Assembly (NCBI GenBank): GCA_020025885.1
Contig: JAHHRJ010000031.1
Location: 1-25,367, forward strand
Length of the DNA: 25,367 nucleotides
Direction of reading: 5' to 3'
Origin: Butyricicoccus sp.
GTDB taxonomy: Bacteria; Bacillota; Clostridia; Oscillospirales; Butyricicoccaceae
Shown: positions 16,934 to 23,848 of the stretch, one piece after another
Layout of the letters: the number at the start of each line of letters is the position of its first letter
Numbering within the stretch: the first letter of the stretch is position 1
Notes under the pieces: generated by a model
What the model saw: the letters and a program-made list of their open reading frames with translations, nothing else
Database searches by the model: none
What the model was told of the DNA's origin: nothing
Position numbers and translations under genes: made by a program

Positions 16934-16962
16934 ATCATACCTATTCTACTGTCTGAAAGCAA
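16934..16962 (-). promoter_or_regulatory. Promoter of the MMPL-GLUG unit
   Basis: On the - strand TTGCTT (16957-16962) and TATGAT (16934-16939) are 17 bases apart. The predicted transcript start, near 16927, leaves a leader of about 55 bases before the preferred start codon. Confidence 0.6.
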
Positions 16963-17210
16963 GCACCCCATCCGTGACAGCCAAAGCGCGCTGTTACATT
17001 TTTGGACAAATTCAAAAAATTGTCCCAAAAGATTATGGGCAATACCGTATAATTCAGCAAGAATGATTTTCGGAAAAATTTCTCGTCAGAAAAAGGCGTG
17101 AATCCGCAGGAATCCTTGGTGGATTTCAAGGATTCACAACGAATTTATGGCGCGAAATTTTCGCAAAGCGCCGCAGATGACATTGTGCAGTGTTGCCTAT
17201 GGTATTGTTG
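16963..17210. other. Intergenic region with inverted repeats
   Basis: No gene is supported here. GAATCCTTG (17110-17118) and CAAGGATTC (17127-17135) form a perfect nine-base inverted repeat with an eight-base spacer. GGCGC (17149-17153) and GCGCC (17168-17172) enclose a CGAAATTTTCG palindrome. Neither is followed by a T run, so they could be regulator sites, a weak terminator for the reductase gene ending at 17211, or remnants of a repeat. Confidence 0.4.
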
Positions 17211-17930
17211 TTAGATTACAAAACCACCAGTAACCCCCAGCACCTGCCCTGTTACAAAAGAAGCATCCTCTGAACACAGATATCGAATGGTGCGCGCGAC
17301 TTCTTCCGGATCGCCAAGACGTCCGAGATCACTCTCCTCCGCCAGCTGCTGCATGGTTTCTTCATTATGCATGGCATTCATTTCGGTCTGAATCACGCCC
17401 GGTGCTACACAGTTTACGCGAATTCCCGAAAGCCCAAGTTCATGTGCAAGTGATTTTGTAAGCCCGATTAGTCCTGCCTTGGATGCTGCATAATGACTTT
17501 CACAAGATGCGCCTGTAACTCCCCAAACAGAAGATACAGTTACGATCGCACCATCTTTGTCATGGATGAGCAGGGGCAGTGCTGCCTGTATGGTATAGAA
17601 CACACTGCGCAGATTGTGATCCATCACAAAATCCCAATCGGCATCCGTCAGATCACAGAACATTTTTTGCTGTGCAACCCCTGCATTGCATACGACTGCA
17701 CCAACAGATCCCAGTGTTTCTAAGATCTGTGCTGCACAAGTTTCCACTTGCACACGATTTGTCAAATCTCCCTGAATCGCAAGTGCACCTGTTTCCTTTG
17801 CCAACTGTTCTGCCTCCTGCACACGGCTGCGATAAGAAAATGCTACTTTCCAGCCAGCTTCTGAGAACGCACGCACACAAGCTGCACCGATCCCACGAGA
17901 CCCCCCTGTGATCCAAACTGTCTTTCTCAT
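17211..17930 (-). CDS. Short-chain dehydrogenase/reductase, FabG-like
   Basis: This 239-residue classical SDR carries the NAD(P) loop TGGSRGIG (8-15), NAG (82-84) and the catalytic tetrad Asn106, Ser134, Tyr147 and Lys151 (YxxxK in SHYAASKAG). The C-terminal FVTGQVLGVTGGF matches 3-oxoacyl-ACP reductases, which reduce beta-ketoacyl-ACP in fatty acid synthesis. No other fab genes are nearby, so a different carbonyl substrate is possible and I give no gene symbol. The start has AAGGAG nine bases upstream. A strong terminator lies between pfkA and this gene, so expression relies on readthrough or on a promoter I could not identify. Confidence 0.88.
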   Translation of the reverse strand: MRKTVWITGGSRGIGAACVRAFSEAGWKVAFSYRSRVQEAEQLAKETGALAIQGDLTNRVQVETCAAQILETLGSVGAVVCNAGVAQQKMFCDLTDADWDFVMDHNLRSVFYTIQAALPLLIHDKDGAIVTVSSVWGVTGASCESHYAASKAGLIGLTKSLAHELGLSGIRVNCVAPGVIQTEMNAMHNEETMQQLAEESDLGRLGDPEEVARTIRYLCSEDASFVTGQVLGVTGGFVI

Positions 17931-17950
17931 TTCTATGCTCCTTTTCCATG

Positions 17951-17983
17951 AAAAAAGCGGACAGAGCCAAGCTCTATCCGCTT
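17951..17983 (-). terminator. Intrinsic terminator of pfkA
   Basis: Read on the - strand, AAGCGGATAGAG pairs with CTCTGTCCGCTT around a short loop (one internal mismatch), followed by a run of six T (17951-17956). It begins eight bases after the pfkA stop. Confidence 0.9.
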
Positions 17984-17990
17984 GATTTTC

Positions 17991-18968
17991 TTAAATCGCA
18001 ACCACGCGCTGTGCCTCAAACAGGCACTGATTGAGGTCCTTTGTCTGCTCCAGTGCTTCCTCGATATCAATATCAATAATCTCACCAGAAATCTGTGCAA
18101 CCACGCGCTTGCTCTTGCCTTCTTGCAGCGCATTGACTGCCGCATAGCCCATACGTGTGCCCATAGTTCGGTCCTGAGAGGACGGCGCACCACCGCGCTG
18201 AATATGACCCAGAATGGTCAGGCGGCTGTCAATACCAGTTGCGTCGTGGATACGATCTGCAACTTCCTGTGCCGAGCCATATCCCTCAGCCACAATAATA
18301 ATATGGTGATTTCTGCCTTTGATACGACCCATACGCATTTTCTCGATGACAGCCATTTCAAAATCGATCTCACGCTCTGGCAGCAGAATTGCAGTTGCAC
18401 CGCAAGCGCATCCAACATTCAGTGCCAGATGACCTGCATGACGACCCATAACTTCAACAACTGAGCAACGTTCATGGGACTGCATGGTATCTCTCAGCTT
18501 GTCAATACAATCCAGTGCAGTATTGCAAGCGGTATCAAAGCCAATCGTATATTCTGAACAGCCGATATCATTGTCAATGGTGCCCGGAACACCGATGCAC
18601 GGTACTCCCAGTCGAGACAATGCAAGTGCGCCGCGGAATGTACCATCGCCGCCGATGCAAACAAGACCATCGATTCCCATATACTTACAGGTATCTGCTG
18701 CCTTTTGCAGACCTTCTTGTGTCAGCATTTCCTTGCATCGCGCAGTATATAACATCGTACCGCCTTTTCGGCTGATTCCATCTACGCTGCGTGCATCCAG
18801 CTCAATAATATCGCCGTTGATCAGTCCGCTGTAACCGCGGCGGATTCCAAGCACGGAAATACCATACGCTGCTGCTGTACGAACAACTGCACGAATGACT
18901 GCATTCATGCCCGGCGCATCACCGCCGCTTGTAAGTACGCCAATTCTGCGAATTGGTTTCTGTTCCAT
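17991..18968 (-). CDS. pfkA: ATP-dependent 6-phosphofructokinase
   Basis: This enzyme phosphorylates fructose-6-phosphate to the 1,6-bisphosphate, the committed step of glycolysis. The 325-residue reading from 18968 (MEQKPIRRIG) has an AGGAGG site directly upstream; the longer open frame to 19118 runs into the promoter and is not coding. Motifs are SGGDAPGMN (14-22), GGDGT (106-110), PGTIDND with catalytic Asp 132, MGRHAGHLAL (174-183) and HIQRGG. GGDG and PGTIDND, rather than GGDD and PKTIDND, indicate ATP rather than pyrophosphate as phosphoryl donor. By family it is a tetramer under allosteric control by ADP and PEP. Confidence 0.96.
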   Translation of the reverse strand: MEQKPIRRIGVLTSGGDAPGMNAVIRAVVRTAAAYGISVLGIRRGYSGLINGDIIELDARSVDGISRKGGTMLYTARCKEMLTQEGLQKAADTCKYMGIDGLVCIGGDGTFRGALALSRLGVPCIGVPGTIDNDIGCSEYTIGFDTACNTALDCIDKLRDTMQSHERCSVVEVMGRHAGHLALNVGCACGATAILLPEREIDFEMAVIEKMRMGRIKGRNHHIIIVAEGYGSAQEVADRIHDATGIDSRLTILGHIQRGGAPSSQDRTMGTRMGYAAVNALQEGKSKRVVAQISGEIIDIDIEEALEQTKDLNQCLFEAQRVVAI

Positions 18969-19049
18969 AATTGTACCTCCTAAAAAGGAATGTAATTTTG
19001 CTTTCTTCTGGTTCGCTTTTGACCCACTGTCTTTTACGAACTTTATTTT

Positions 19050-19078
19050 ATTATACCATTTTTTCTGAAAAAATACAA
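19050..19078 (-). promoter_or_regulatory. Promoter of pfkA
   Basis: On the - strand TTGTAT (19073-19078) and TATAAT (19050-19055) are 17 bases apart, about 80 bases before the pfkA start. The IS200 element begins about 55 bases further upstream and leaves the promoter intact. Confidence 0.8.
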
Positions 19079-19132
19079 GGTGATCGCCTATACCATCTTG
19101 GTATTCTATTTTTTCCATCTATATCGCATAAA

Positions 19133-19822
19133 ACACATCCACCGGCGTAGCCGGTGGTTGTCATTTGACGGGCATAGCCCTCTGTTCTTCGCCTACGCGT
19201 AAAGCGCGTAAGTACGATCTGCCAATTGCGTGGGGACTGTTACCTACGACCCGTAAACGGGCTGTCTGATGGTATTCTTAACTGCTCCCCTAGCTCATCC
19301 TCTTTTAACTGATTCCTAACATACTCCGCAATTCGGCTCTCATTCTTTCCTACTGTGTCAACATAGTATCCTCTGCACCAAAATTCCCGATTTCGAAACT
19401 TATATTTCAATTCGCCGAATTGCTCATATAGCATAGTGCTGCTTTTTCCCTTTAAATACCCCATAAATTTTGATACTGCTAGTTTTGGTGGTATCTCCAC
19501 AAATAGATGTATATGATCTGGGCACGCCTCTGCTTCAATTATTTTTACTCCTTTCCACTCACATAATTGTCTTAATATTTTCCCGATTGCTTCTCGTTTT
19601 TCCTTGTAAAATATCTTTCTTCTGTACTTTGGTGCAAACACTATATGGTATTTGCAATTCCATTTTGTATGTGATAAACTGTTTATATCATTCATTCCCA
19701 TAATGAATGCCTCCCTGTTATTTTATTGTTGCAGTTGGCAGACCGCTCAATAATTTTAACAGGGTTTTTTACTCATCGCCATAGGCTTTTTGGAACCACT
19801 CGTTTAACGAGTGGTTTTCTTT
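19133..19822 (-). mobile_element. IS200/IS605-family insertion sequence (tnpA only)
   Basis: A single Y1 transposase gene is bracketed by hairpins rather than inverted repeats, as in IS200. On the downstream side CCACCGGC-GTA-GCCGGTGG (19139-19157) is the likely right-end hairpin. On the upstream side AACCACTCG and CGAGTGGTT (about 19795-19817) form the likely left-end hairpin. Smaller hairpins lie between the right end and tnpA: GGGC-ATA-GCCC (19170-19180), TACGCG/CGCGTA (19194-19210) and CCCG-TAAA-CGGG (19250-19261). There is no tnpB. The length of about 690 bases is usual. Exact cleavage sites could not be fixed. Confidence 0.75.
19240..19701 (-). CDS. tnpA: IS200/IS605 family Y1 (HUH) transposase TnpA
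   Basis: This 153-residue transposase mobilises single-stranded DNA. The metal-binding HUH motif is HIHLF (His 63 and His 65), and the nucleophile is Tyr 127 in IAEYVRNQ, the same position as in the IS608 enzyme. KYHIVFAPKYRRK near the N-terminus is also characteristic. The frame is intact, and CAGGGAGG lies about ten bases before the ATG, so the element may still be active. As in other IS200 elements, low expression is expected from hairpins in the leader. Confidence 0.95.
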   Translation of the reverse strand: MGMNDINSLSHTKWNCKYHIVFAPKYRRKIFYKEKREAIGKILRQLCEWKGVKIIEAEACPDHIHLFVEIPPKLAVSKFMGYLKGKSSTMLYEQFGELKYKFRNREFWCRGYYVDTVGKNESRIAEYVRNQLKEDELGEQLRIPSDSPFTGRR

Positions 19823-19824
19823 AT

Positions 19825-19858
19825 ACAAGAAAACAGCCACGGACTATGCCGTGGCTGT
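19825..19858 (-). terminator. Intrinsic terminator of the polysaccharide deacetylase gene
   Basis: ACAGCCACGG (19833-19842) and CCGTGGCTGT (19849-19858) form a perfect ten-base stem. On the - strand it is followed by TTTTCTT, eight bases after the deacetylase stop. It lies between that gene and the IS200 element. Confidence 0.9.
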
Positions 19859-19865
19859 GAACGAT

Positions 19866-21524
19866 TTATGCTGCCTTTGAGCTGCCTGACTCGCCCTTGA
19901 GTTCTGCCACTGTGCTATCCCGGAAGTCTGTGTAAACAACACCCGGCTCTAGCGAAACACCCTTGATCGCTGCCAGTTCAGAAACGGTTACAAATGCAAA
20001 GCCACGCTTTTCCAAAGTTGCCATTGCACGGGTTGCACCTTCTAGTGTGGACTCACGCAGGTCATGCATCAGCACGATGTCTCCATCCTGTGCATTGGAA
20101 ACGATCTTATCATAAATAATGTCTGCATCACGGTTCTTCCAATCCAGCGTGTCAAGACTCCAGTTGATGATTGGCAAACCGCTTTCCTTCATTGCCTGCT
20201 GTACATTATCATCGTATGCACCACCAACCGGACGCATCACAGTTGGCTTTTGACCTGTATAGGACTCGATCAAATCAGAGTTTTCGTCCACTTCCTTATG
20301 CACAAAATCACTAGACTTCTTGGTCAGCAGCTTCATTGGATGGTTCATAGTATGGTTGCCCAGCTCATGCCCCTCTGCAAGATAGCGATCCATGTGGGTA
20401 TGGAAGTCCTTGATGCGGTATCCACACATAAAGAATGTTGCATGCGCATTGTGCTCCTTCAGGGAGTTGAGCAAACGCGCAGTGAGTCCCTTAGAGCCGC
20501 CTGTCGGGCCATCATCAAAGGTCAGCGCGATATATGCGTCTGCCTTCGGAATATTGCTGAGGCTTGGCAATCCAGAAGCCGCAGCTGCAACCGCCTCCAT
20601 CTGTCTTGTATGTCCATCCAGTGGATATGCAGTCATCGCTGCCATGCCCTCAGCAGGCTCAGAGTAGGACTTACCCAGCGCACTTGCCAGATCACTCAGT
20701 TTGCAGTATGGTACATCTTCCTGTGTAGAGATTGTAACATTCAGCTTCTTTCCATCCTTATGCAGTGCACCCTTATCATAGGTAATGGTACCGTTTGTTA
20801 CTTCACCCAAAGCCTCTGCCGGGAAGTACATGCCATCCTCTTGCTTCTTTGCCTTTATGTTACCAGACAACTGCACCATGTTTCCATTCATCAGAACAGA
20901 CTTGGAAGAGTCTCGAACGATCAAACTATCGCTGAGGTACTGTTCTACGGAGTAGCCCAGCTTTTCCTGTGCAGCAGTCTTTAACTTCTCTTTTTTGCTG
21001 TCATCCAAATCGCCCATCACACAAATGATATATCCACCTTCTGCGGTTGGGTAGTCTATGATCTTGCCGCCCAAAGCCTCTGTAATTGCACGAGCAGGCA
21101 CATAGAACGAAGCACCGTTACGCGTCGGCTTCACTGGCAGTGTATATTCCTGATCATTGACACCCTGAACGCTGGAATCATCCTGCTTGAGCATGATGGT
21201 CTTATCTCCCACTGTCATCTTAAAGGTTTCATGCTCAAAGATCAGCTGTCCACCAAGCCCCTCCACCAACGGGCGAATTGGAACAAGTGCATTTCCATTC
21301 GGATCGATGTACGGAGTAATTGCAGTTCCCTGTCCATCTGCCAGCGTAATTACTTCTTCATCTTGAATCGCCATATTATTATCGATCTGTAAAATGATCT
21401 GGTGGCTTGCTGGTTTTGGTGTAAATGATGGAAGTCCAACCTCTCGGATCGCACTGACCGTTGCTGGGATCAGGGCAATTAACAGCACTAGAACCATCAG
21501 CGCAGCGCCTGTTTTCCATTTCAT
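19866..21524 (-). CDS. Secreted polysaccharide deacetylase with copper-amine-oxidase-N-like domains
   Basis: This 552-residue protein has an N-terminal signal or anchor helix (about 7-25). Residues about 50-170 resemble the copper amine oxidase N-terminal domain of Firmicute surface proteins (NALVPIRPLVEGLGG, FYVPARAITEALGGKI), and about 205-290 look like a degenerate second copy. Residues about 328-535 form a NodB deacetylase domain: TFDDGP (335-340, Asp 337 and metal Asp 338), HTMNH (391-395), the arginine motif as RPVGGAYDD (431-439) instead of RPPYG, LDTLDW, and LMHD with His 487. It probably removes acetyl groups from peptidoglycan or another wall glycan outside the membrane. The start has GAAGGAGA upstream. 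It is preceded by its own promoter-like sequence and followed by a strong terminator. Confidence 0.9.
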   Translation of the reverse strand: MKWKTGAALMVLVLLIALIPATVSAIREVGLPSFTPKPASHQIILQIDNNMAIQDEEVITLADGQGTAITPYIDPNGNALVPIRPLVEGLGGQLIFEHETFKMTVGDKTIMLKQDDSSVQGVNDQEYTLPVKPTRNGASFYVPARAITEALGGKIIDYPTAEGGYIICVMGDLDDSKKEKLKTAAQEKLGYSVEQYLSDSLIVRDSSKSVLMNGNMVQLSGNIKAKKQEDGMYFPAEALGEVTNGTITYDKGALHKDGKKLNVTISTQEDVPYCKLSDLASALGKSYSEPAEGMAAMTAYPLDGHTRQMEAVAAAASGLPSLSNIPKADAYIALTFDDGPTGGSKGLTARLLNSLKEHNAHATFFMCGYRIKDFHTHMDRYLAEGHELGNHTMNHPMKLLTKKSSDFVHKEVDENSDLIESYTGQKPTVMRPVGGAYDDNVQQAMKESGLPIINWSLDTLDWKNRDADIIYDKIVSNAQDGDIVLMHDLRESTLEGATRAMATLEKRGFAFVTVSELAAIKGVSLEPGVVYTDFRDSTVAELKGESGSSKAA

Positions 21525-21572
21525 ACATTAAATCTCCTTCTAAAGACTTTATTCCCCTGCGTGTCTAATTTT

Positions 21573-21592
21573 ATTATAACACAGGTTGTCAA
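21573..21592 (-). promoter_or_regulatory. Extended -10 promoter of the deacetylase gene
   Basis: On the - strand TGTTATAAT (21573-21581) is a perfect extended -10 element about 50 bases before the start codon. A perfect TTGACA (21587-21592) lies only eight bases upstream, too close to serve as its -35. Confidence 0.6.
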
Positions 21593-21652
21593 AATACAGG
21601 TAACAAATTCGTTAAAAATCGACTTGATATTTTTGGCAAATATACAATCTTC

Positions 21653-22522
21653 TTATCGCAGTACCTGTGGTACCACCTGGAATCCAACGCCTAATAAGTT
21701 TGGTCCTACATAGGCTGCCAATGTGCCATCGATCTGACCGCGAACAATGCGTGTACCCGCCGGCAGTTTGGAACGAAGGTATTCTGTTAACGACTCGCTT
21801 TCCTCTGGCAAGTCACCATCTGCTACTGCAACAACAAATGGTACATCTTTGGGGCACGTTTCTGCAAAGACGGATAGCATGCGCTCTACTGCAGCCTTTC
21901 GACCACGTCCCTTTGCTGTATTGGTGAGCTGTCCGCCTTCACCAAATGTAATAATCGGCTTTATCTGCAACAGTGTACCTGTCATAGCAGTGATTTTACC
22001 AATCCGTCCGCCCTTTTGCAAATATTCTAATGTATCCACACAGAATAATACCTTTGTTCGTGCTAACATTTCTGGAACTGCCTGCAAAATCTGTTCCCAT
22101 GTACATCCATTCTCGATCATGGCACCTACTTGCACCAATGTCATGCCAATGCCCAAAGAGCCACTTCCTGAATCAAATACCTGTATATCTAAATCAGTGT
22201 TTTCCTCAGCCATTAATCGTACCAAATTATACGTACCGCTTAACCCTGCTGAAAGATGGATCGCAAGCACATGTTCATATCCCTGTGCACGGATCTCATC
22301 AAAAATCTTCTGCACCATATCAGCAGACGGCAAGGATGTAACTGGCAATTCTTTTGGAAGGCGTTCATATACTTCATTTGCTGTAATCGTCTCGCCATCC
22401 AAATATTCACCATCTGAAAACAATAACCGCAATGGCAATACAAAAATATTATATTGTTCACGAAATTCCTGCGAAAGATCAGCGCAAGAATCTGTTAACA
22501 GCGCAATCTTTTGATGATTCAT
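21653..22522 (-). CDS. DegV family fatty-acid-binding protein
   Basis: DegV (FakB-type) proteins bind a fatty acid and, with FakA kinase, present it for phosphorylation and membrane lipid synthesis. The N-terminal KIALLTDSCADL, SLPSADM, the serine stretch IHLSAGLSGTYN and the late VGPNLLGVGF are all diagnostic. I use the ATG at 22522 (MNHQKIALLTDS), eight bases after AGAGG. A TTG at 22543 would add seven residues; it overlaps the stop of the upstream small gene as TTGA and also has AGGAAG before it. No fakA is in the window, so the partner kinase must be encoded elsewhere. There is no clear terminator before the deacetylase promoter. Confidence 0.93.
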   Translation of the reverse strand: MNHQKIALLTDSCADLSQEFREQYNIFVLPLRLLFSDGEYLDGETITANEVYERLPKELPVTSLPSADMVQKIFDEIRAQGYEHVLAIHLSAGLSGTYNLVRLMAEENTDLDIQVFDSGSGSLGIGMTLVQVGAMIENGCTWEQILQAVPEMLARTKVLFCVDTLEYLQKGGRIGKITAMTGTLLQIKPIITFGEGGQLTNTAKGRGRKAAVERMLSVFAETCPKDVPFVVAVADGDLPEESESLTEYLRSKLPAGTRIVRGQIDGTLAAYVGPNLLGVGFQVVPQVLR

Positions 22523-22539
22523 ATTGGTAGCCTCTACTT

Positions 22540-22719
22540 TCAAAAATCTTCCTGTGTCATACAGGTCACATGTTCTGGAACCACTTCGCCAACTGGCGGG
22601 GAAACTGAATAGCCAAACATGTCATACCATTGTCCACACTCTTCACACTGCCAAGCCGTCCGAGATTCCTCATTTGAACAATACATTTCATTGCCGCAAC
22701 TACAGCGCATGATAAACAA
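22540..22719 (-). CDS. Small Cys-rich (zinc-ribbon-like) protein
   Basis: A 59-residue reading starts at TTG 22719, ten bases after AAAGGAG (22730-22736); starting at ATG 22710 would give 56 residues, but the ribosome site would then be 19 bases away. It contains CSCG, a single Cys in MYCSN, and CEEC (QCEECGQWYD), which together can form a CxC/CxxC zinc site. The rest is acidic, with no membrane segment. It lies just downstream of a near-consensus promoter and its stop overlaps the alternative degV start, so it is probably the first gene of the degV transcript. I do not recognise a named family; rubredoxin-like or zinc-ribbon is only a description. Confidence 0.7.
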   Translation of the reverse strand: MFIMRCSCGNEMYCSNEESRTAWQCEECGQWYDMFGYSVSPPVGEVVPEHVTCMTQEDF

Positions 22720-22756
22720 TCTTCTCGATCTCCTTTAATATAATGTTTTATTTTTT

Positions 22757-22785
22757 ATTGTATGCGTTTTTCATGTCTTTGTCAA
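22757..22785 (-). promoter_or_regulatory. Promoter of the small Cys-rich gene and degV
   Basis: On the - strand TTGACA (22780-22785) and TACAAT (22757-22762) are 17 bases apart, about 40 bases before the small gene. The MITE-like element ends 19 bases upstream of the -35 box. Confidence 0.82.
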
Positions 22786-22803
22786 TGCTGAAGCAGAGTT
22801 AAA

Positions 22804-22987
22804 CCATGGAAATCAATTTTCACAGACAATACTATGCATCTTGCCCAATCAAATCATTCCTCGAAAAATGAGGAATGATTCGATTGTATATTTATTTGAA
22901 AAATCAATCGATTATATGAATAACTATGCATATTTTCGTGATTACAGTCTATGTGATAGATTGAATTTTTAAAAATTGATTTCCGTG
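22804..22987. mobile_element. MITE-like element with terminal inverted repeats and flanking direct repeat
   Basis: The left end contains GGAAATCAATTTT (22808-22820) and the right end its exact complement AAAATTGATTTCC (22972-22984). Extending outward, CAT/CAC gives 16 matched positions with one mismatch. The element is flanked by AGAGTTAAA on both sides (22795-22803 and 22988-22996), which looks like a nine-base target duplication. It has no coding potential and contains a large hairpin. The repeats are seen; mobility is inferred. Confidence 0.65.
22846..22886. repeat. Large palindrome inside the MITE-like element
   Basis: CAATC-A-AATCATTCCTC (22846-22862) pairs with GAGGAATGATT-C-GATTG (22870-22886) around the seven-base loop GAAAAAT. 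This gives 16 pairs with one A/C mismatch. There is no T run after it on either strand. Confidence 0.85.
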
Positions 22988-22997
22988 AGAGTTAAAA

Positions 22998-23475
22998 ATG
23001 ATTAAGGATATGCGCCGGCGTAACCTAAATCTTGGGATGGTAGAGCTGTGGCACCGTGTAAAGAAATGTGGTTATACACACCATCCAGAGCAATCCACCT
23101 ATTCCTCAGCCAATTTTCTGGGAAAATTGGCGAAGTGGTATGCGCGGCGCGAAATTTATGTGGAGTGTATCCAAACTGATAATGATTTTGAATTTACCAA
23201 CGGTTTTTTGAATGGCAAGCGCAATTTACTCGCCTTATTTGAGCAAACTACTTCAGAATTTGGTATTCGCCACAAACTTATTTATTCCTTACACACCTTG
23301 CCATAACAGAAAGGTGGAACGCAGCCACCGCAAAGACCAAAAACGTTTGTATTCCTGCCATTCTTTTTTCTCTCTGGAAGACTTTGCAAAGCAGCTTGCA
23401 ATCCACAATCGGCGCTCTAATAACTTACCTATGAGACCTCTTGGTTGGCTTTCTCCTTTGGAGTTTACTACCTAA
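22998..23475 (+). pseudogene. Degenerate rve-type (IS3/IS481-like) transposase remnant
   Basis: Two overlapping frames together give the C-terminal part of a DDE transposase. The first starts MIKDMRRRNLNLGMVELWHRVKKCGY and passes directly into an integrase-core fragment with VECIQTDNDFEFTN (second catalytic Asp; the usual TDNG reads TDND). The frame is lost near 23300 (stop after YSLHTLP). It continues in another frame as HNRKVERSHRKD, with the catalytic Glu, then HNRRSNNLPMRPLGWLSP. The N-terminal helix-turn-helix half and the region with the first catalytic Asp are absent. It cannot encode an active enzyme. The remnant starts one base after the right copy of the MITE flanking repeat. Family assignment within rve transposases is from memory of motifs. 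Confidence 0.8.
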
Positions 23476-23652
23476 ACATGTTTGACAAACCTACATAGTA
23501 TGTCATCTCTTCATCCGATGGAGTGTTTACAAATTATTCATGCTATATCCATGATTTCGTGATATTTATCTCCTATAATAAAGCCATGGAAATAAAATTT
23601 CACTCATAGCAATTCTGAAAGTACTTTATTTCATATAAGGAGAGAACTTTTG
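23476..23652. other. AT-rich stretch with a second copy of the MITE end motif
   Basis: No gene is supported. CATGTTTGACAAACC just after the transposase remnant may be its right terminus. CCATGGAAATAAAATTTCAC (23584-23603) resembles the left end of the MITE-like element in direct orientation. Its GAAATAAA (23589-23596) is matched by TTTATTTC (23625-23632), giving a second, decayed inverted repeat. A TATAAT (23574-23579) lacks a convincing -35. Confidence 0.45.
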
Positions 23653-23781
23653 ATGTATCGCTTGTATAGATTATTCGCAGCTTATGGATATGGAACTGAT
23701 TTTATTCGTTTATTCGAAATTCTTCCACAAAATATAATAAAATGTTTTAGACTTGTTCCAGTTCATCCAAAATCTCGCTAA
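23653..23781 (+). CDS. Possible small protein of 42 residues
   Basis: The frame starts at ATG with AAGGAGAG about eight bases upstream and encodes a basic, Tyr/Phe/Leu-rich peptide (MYRLYRLFAAYGYG, then LFEILPQNIIKCFRLVP). It has no recognisable family, and no long membrane helix is evident. It lies between transposon remnants, and three hairpins follow directly. The ribosome site is the only positive evidence, so it may be chance or a scrap of a mobile element. Confidence 0.3.
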   Translation: MYRLYRLFAAYGYGTDFIRLFEILPQNIIKCFRLVPVHPKSR

Positions 23782-23848
23782 TTTCTTTTTTGCACGGTTT
23801 CTTCCCCCTTTCCGTGCATGAACAGATTCCGTAAAACGGACAATAGAC

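Noticed and set aside
16941..17129. Sixty-two-codon frame on the - strand upstream of the MMPL gene
   Set aside because: No ribosome site is apparent, the frame overlaps the predicted promoter and an inverted repeat, and it resembles no family.
18969..19118. Fifty-codon N-terminal extension of pfkA
   Set aside because: It overlaps the promoter and leader, and AGGAGG directly precedes the ATG at 18968, where family homology begins.
20064..20984. Open frame of 306 codons on the + strand opposite the deacetylase
   Set aside because: The sequence is Cys/His/Ile-rich shadow composition with no motifs, and the - strand gene explains the region.
21747..22514. Open frame of 255 codons on the + strand opposite degV
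   Set aside because: It is antisense to degV, has no motifs or ribosome site, and shows Ser/Pro/Asn shadow composition.
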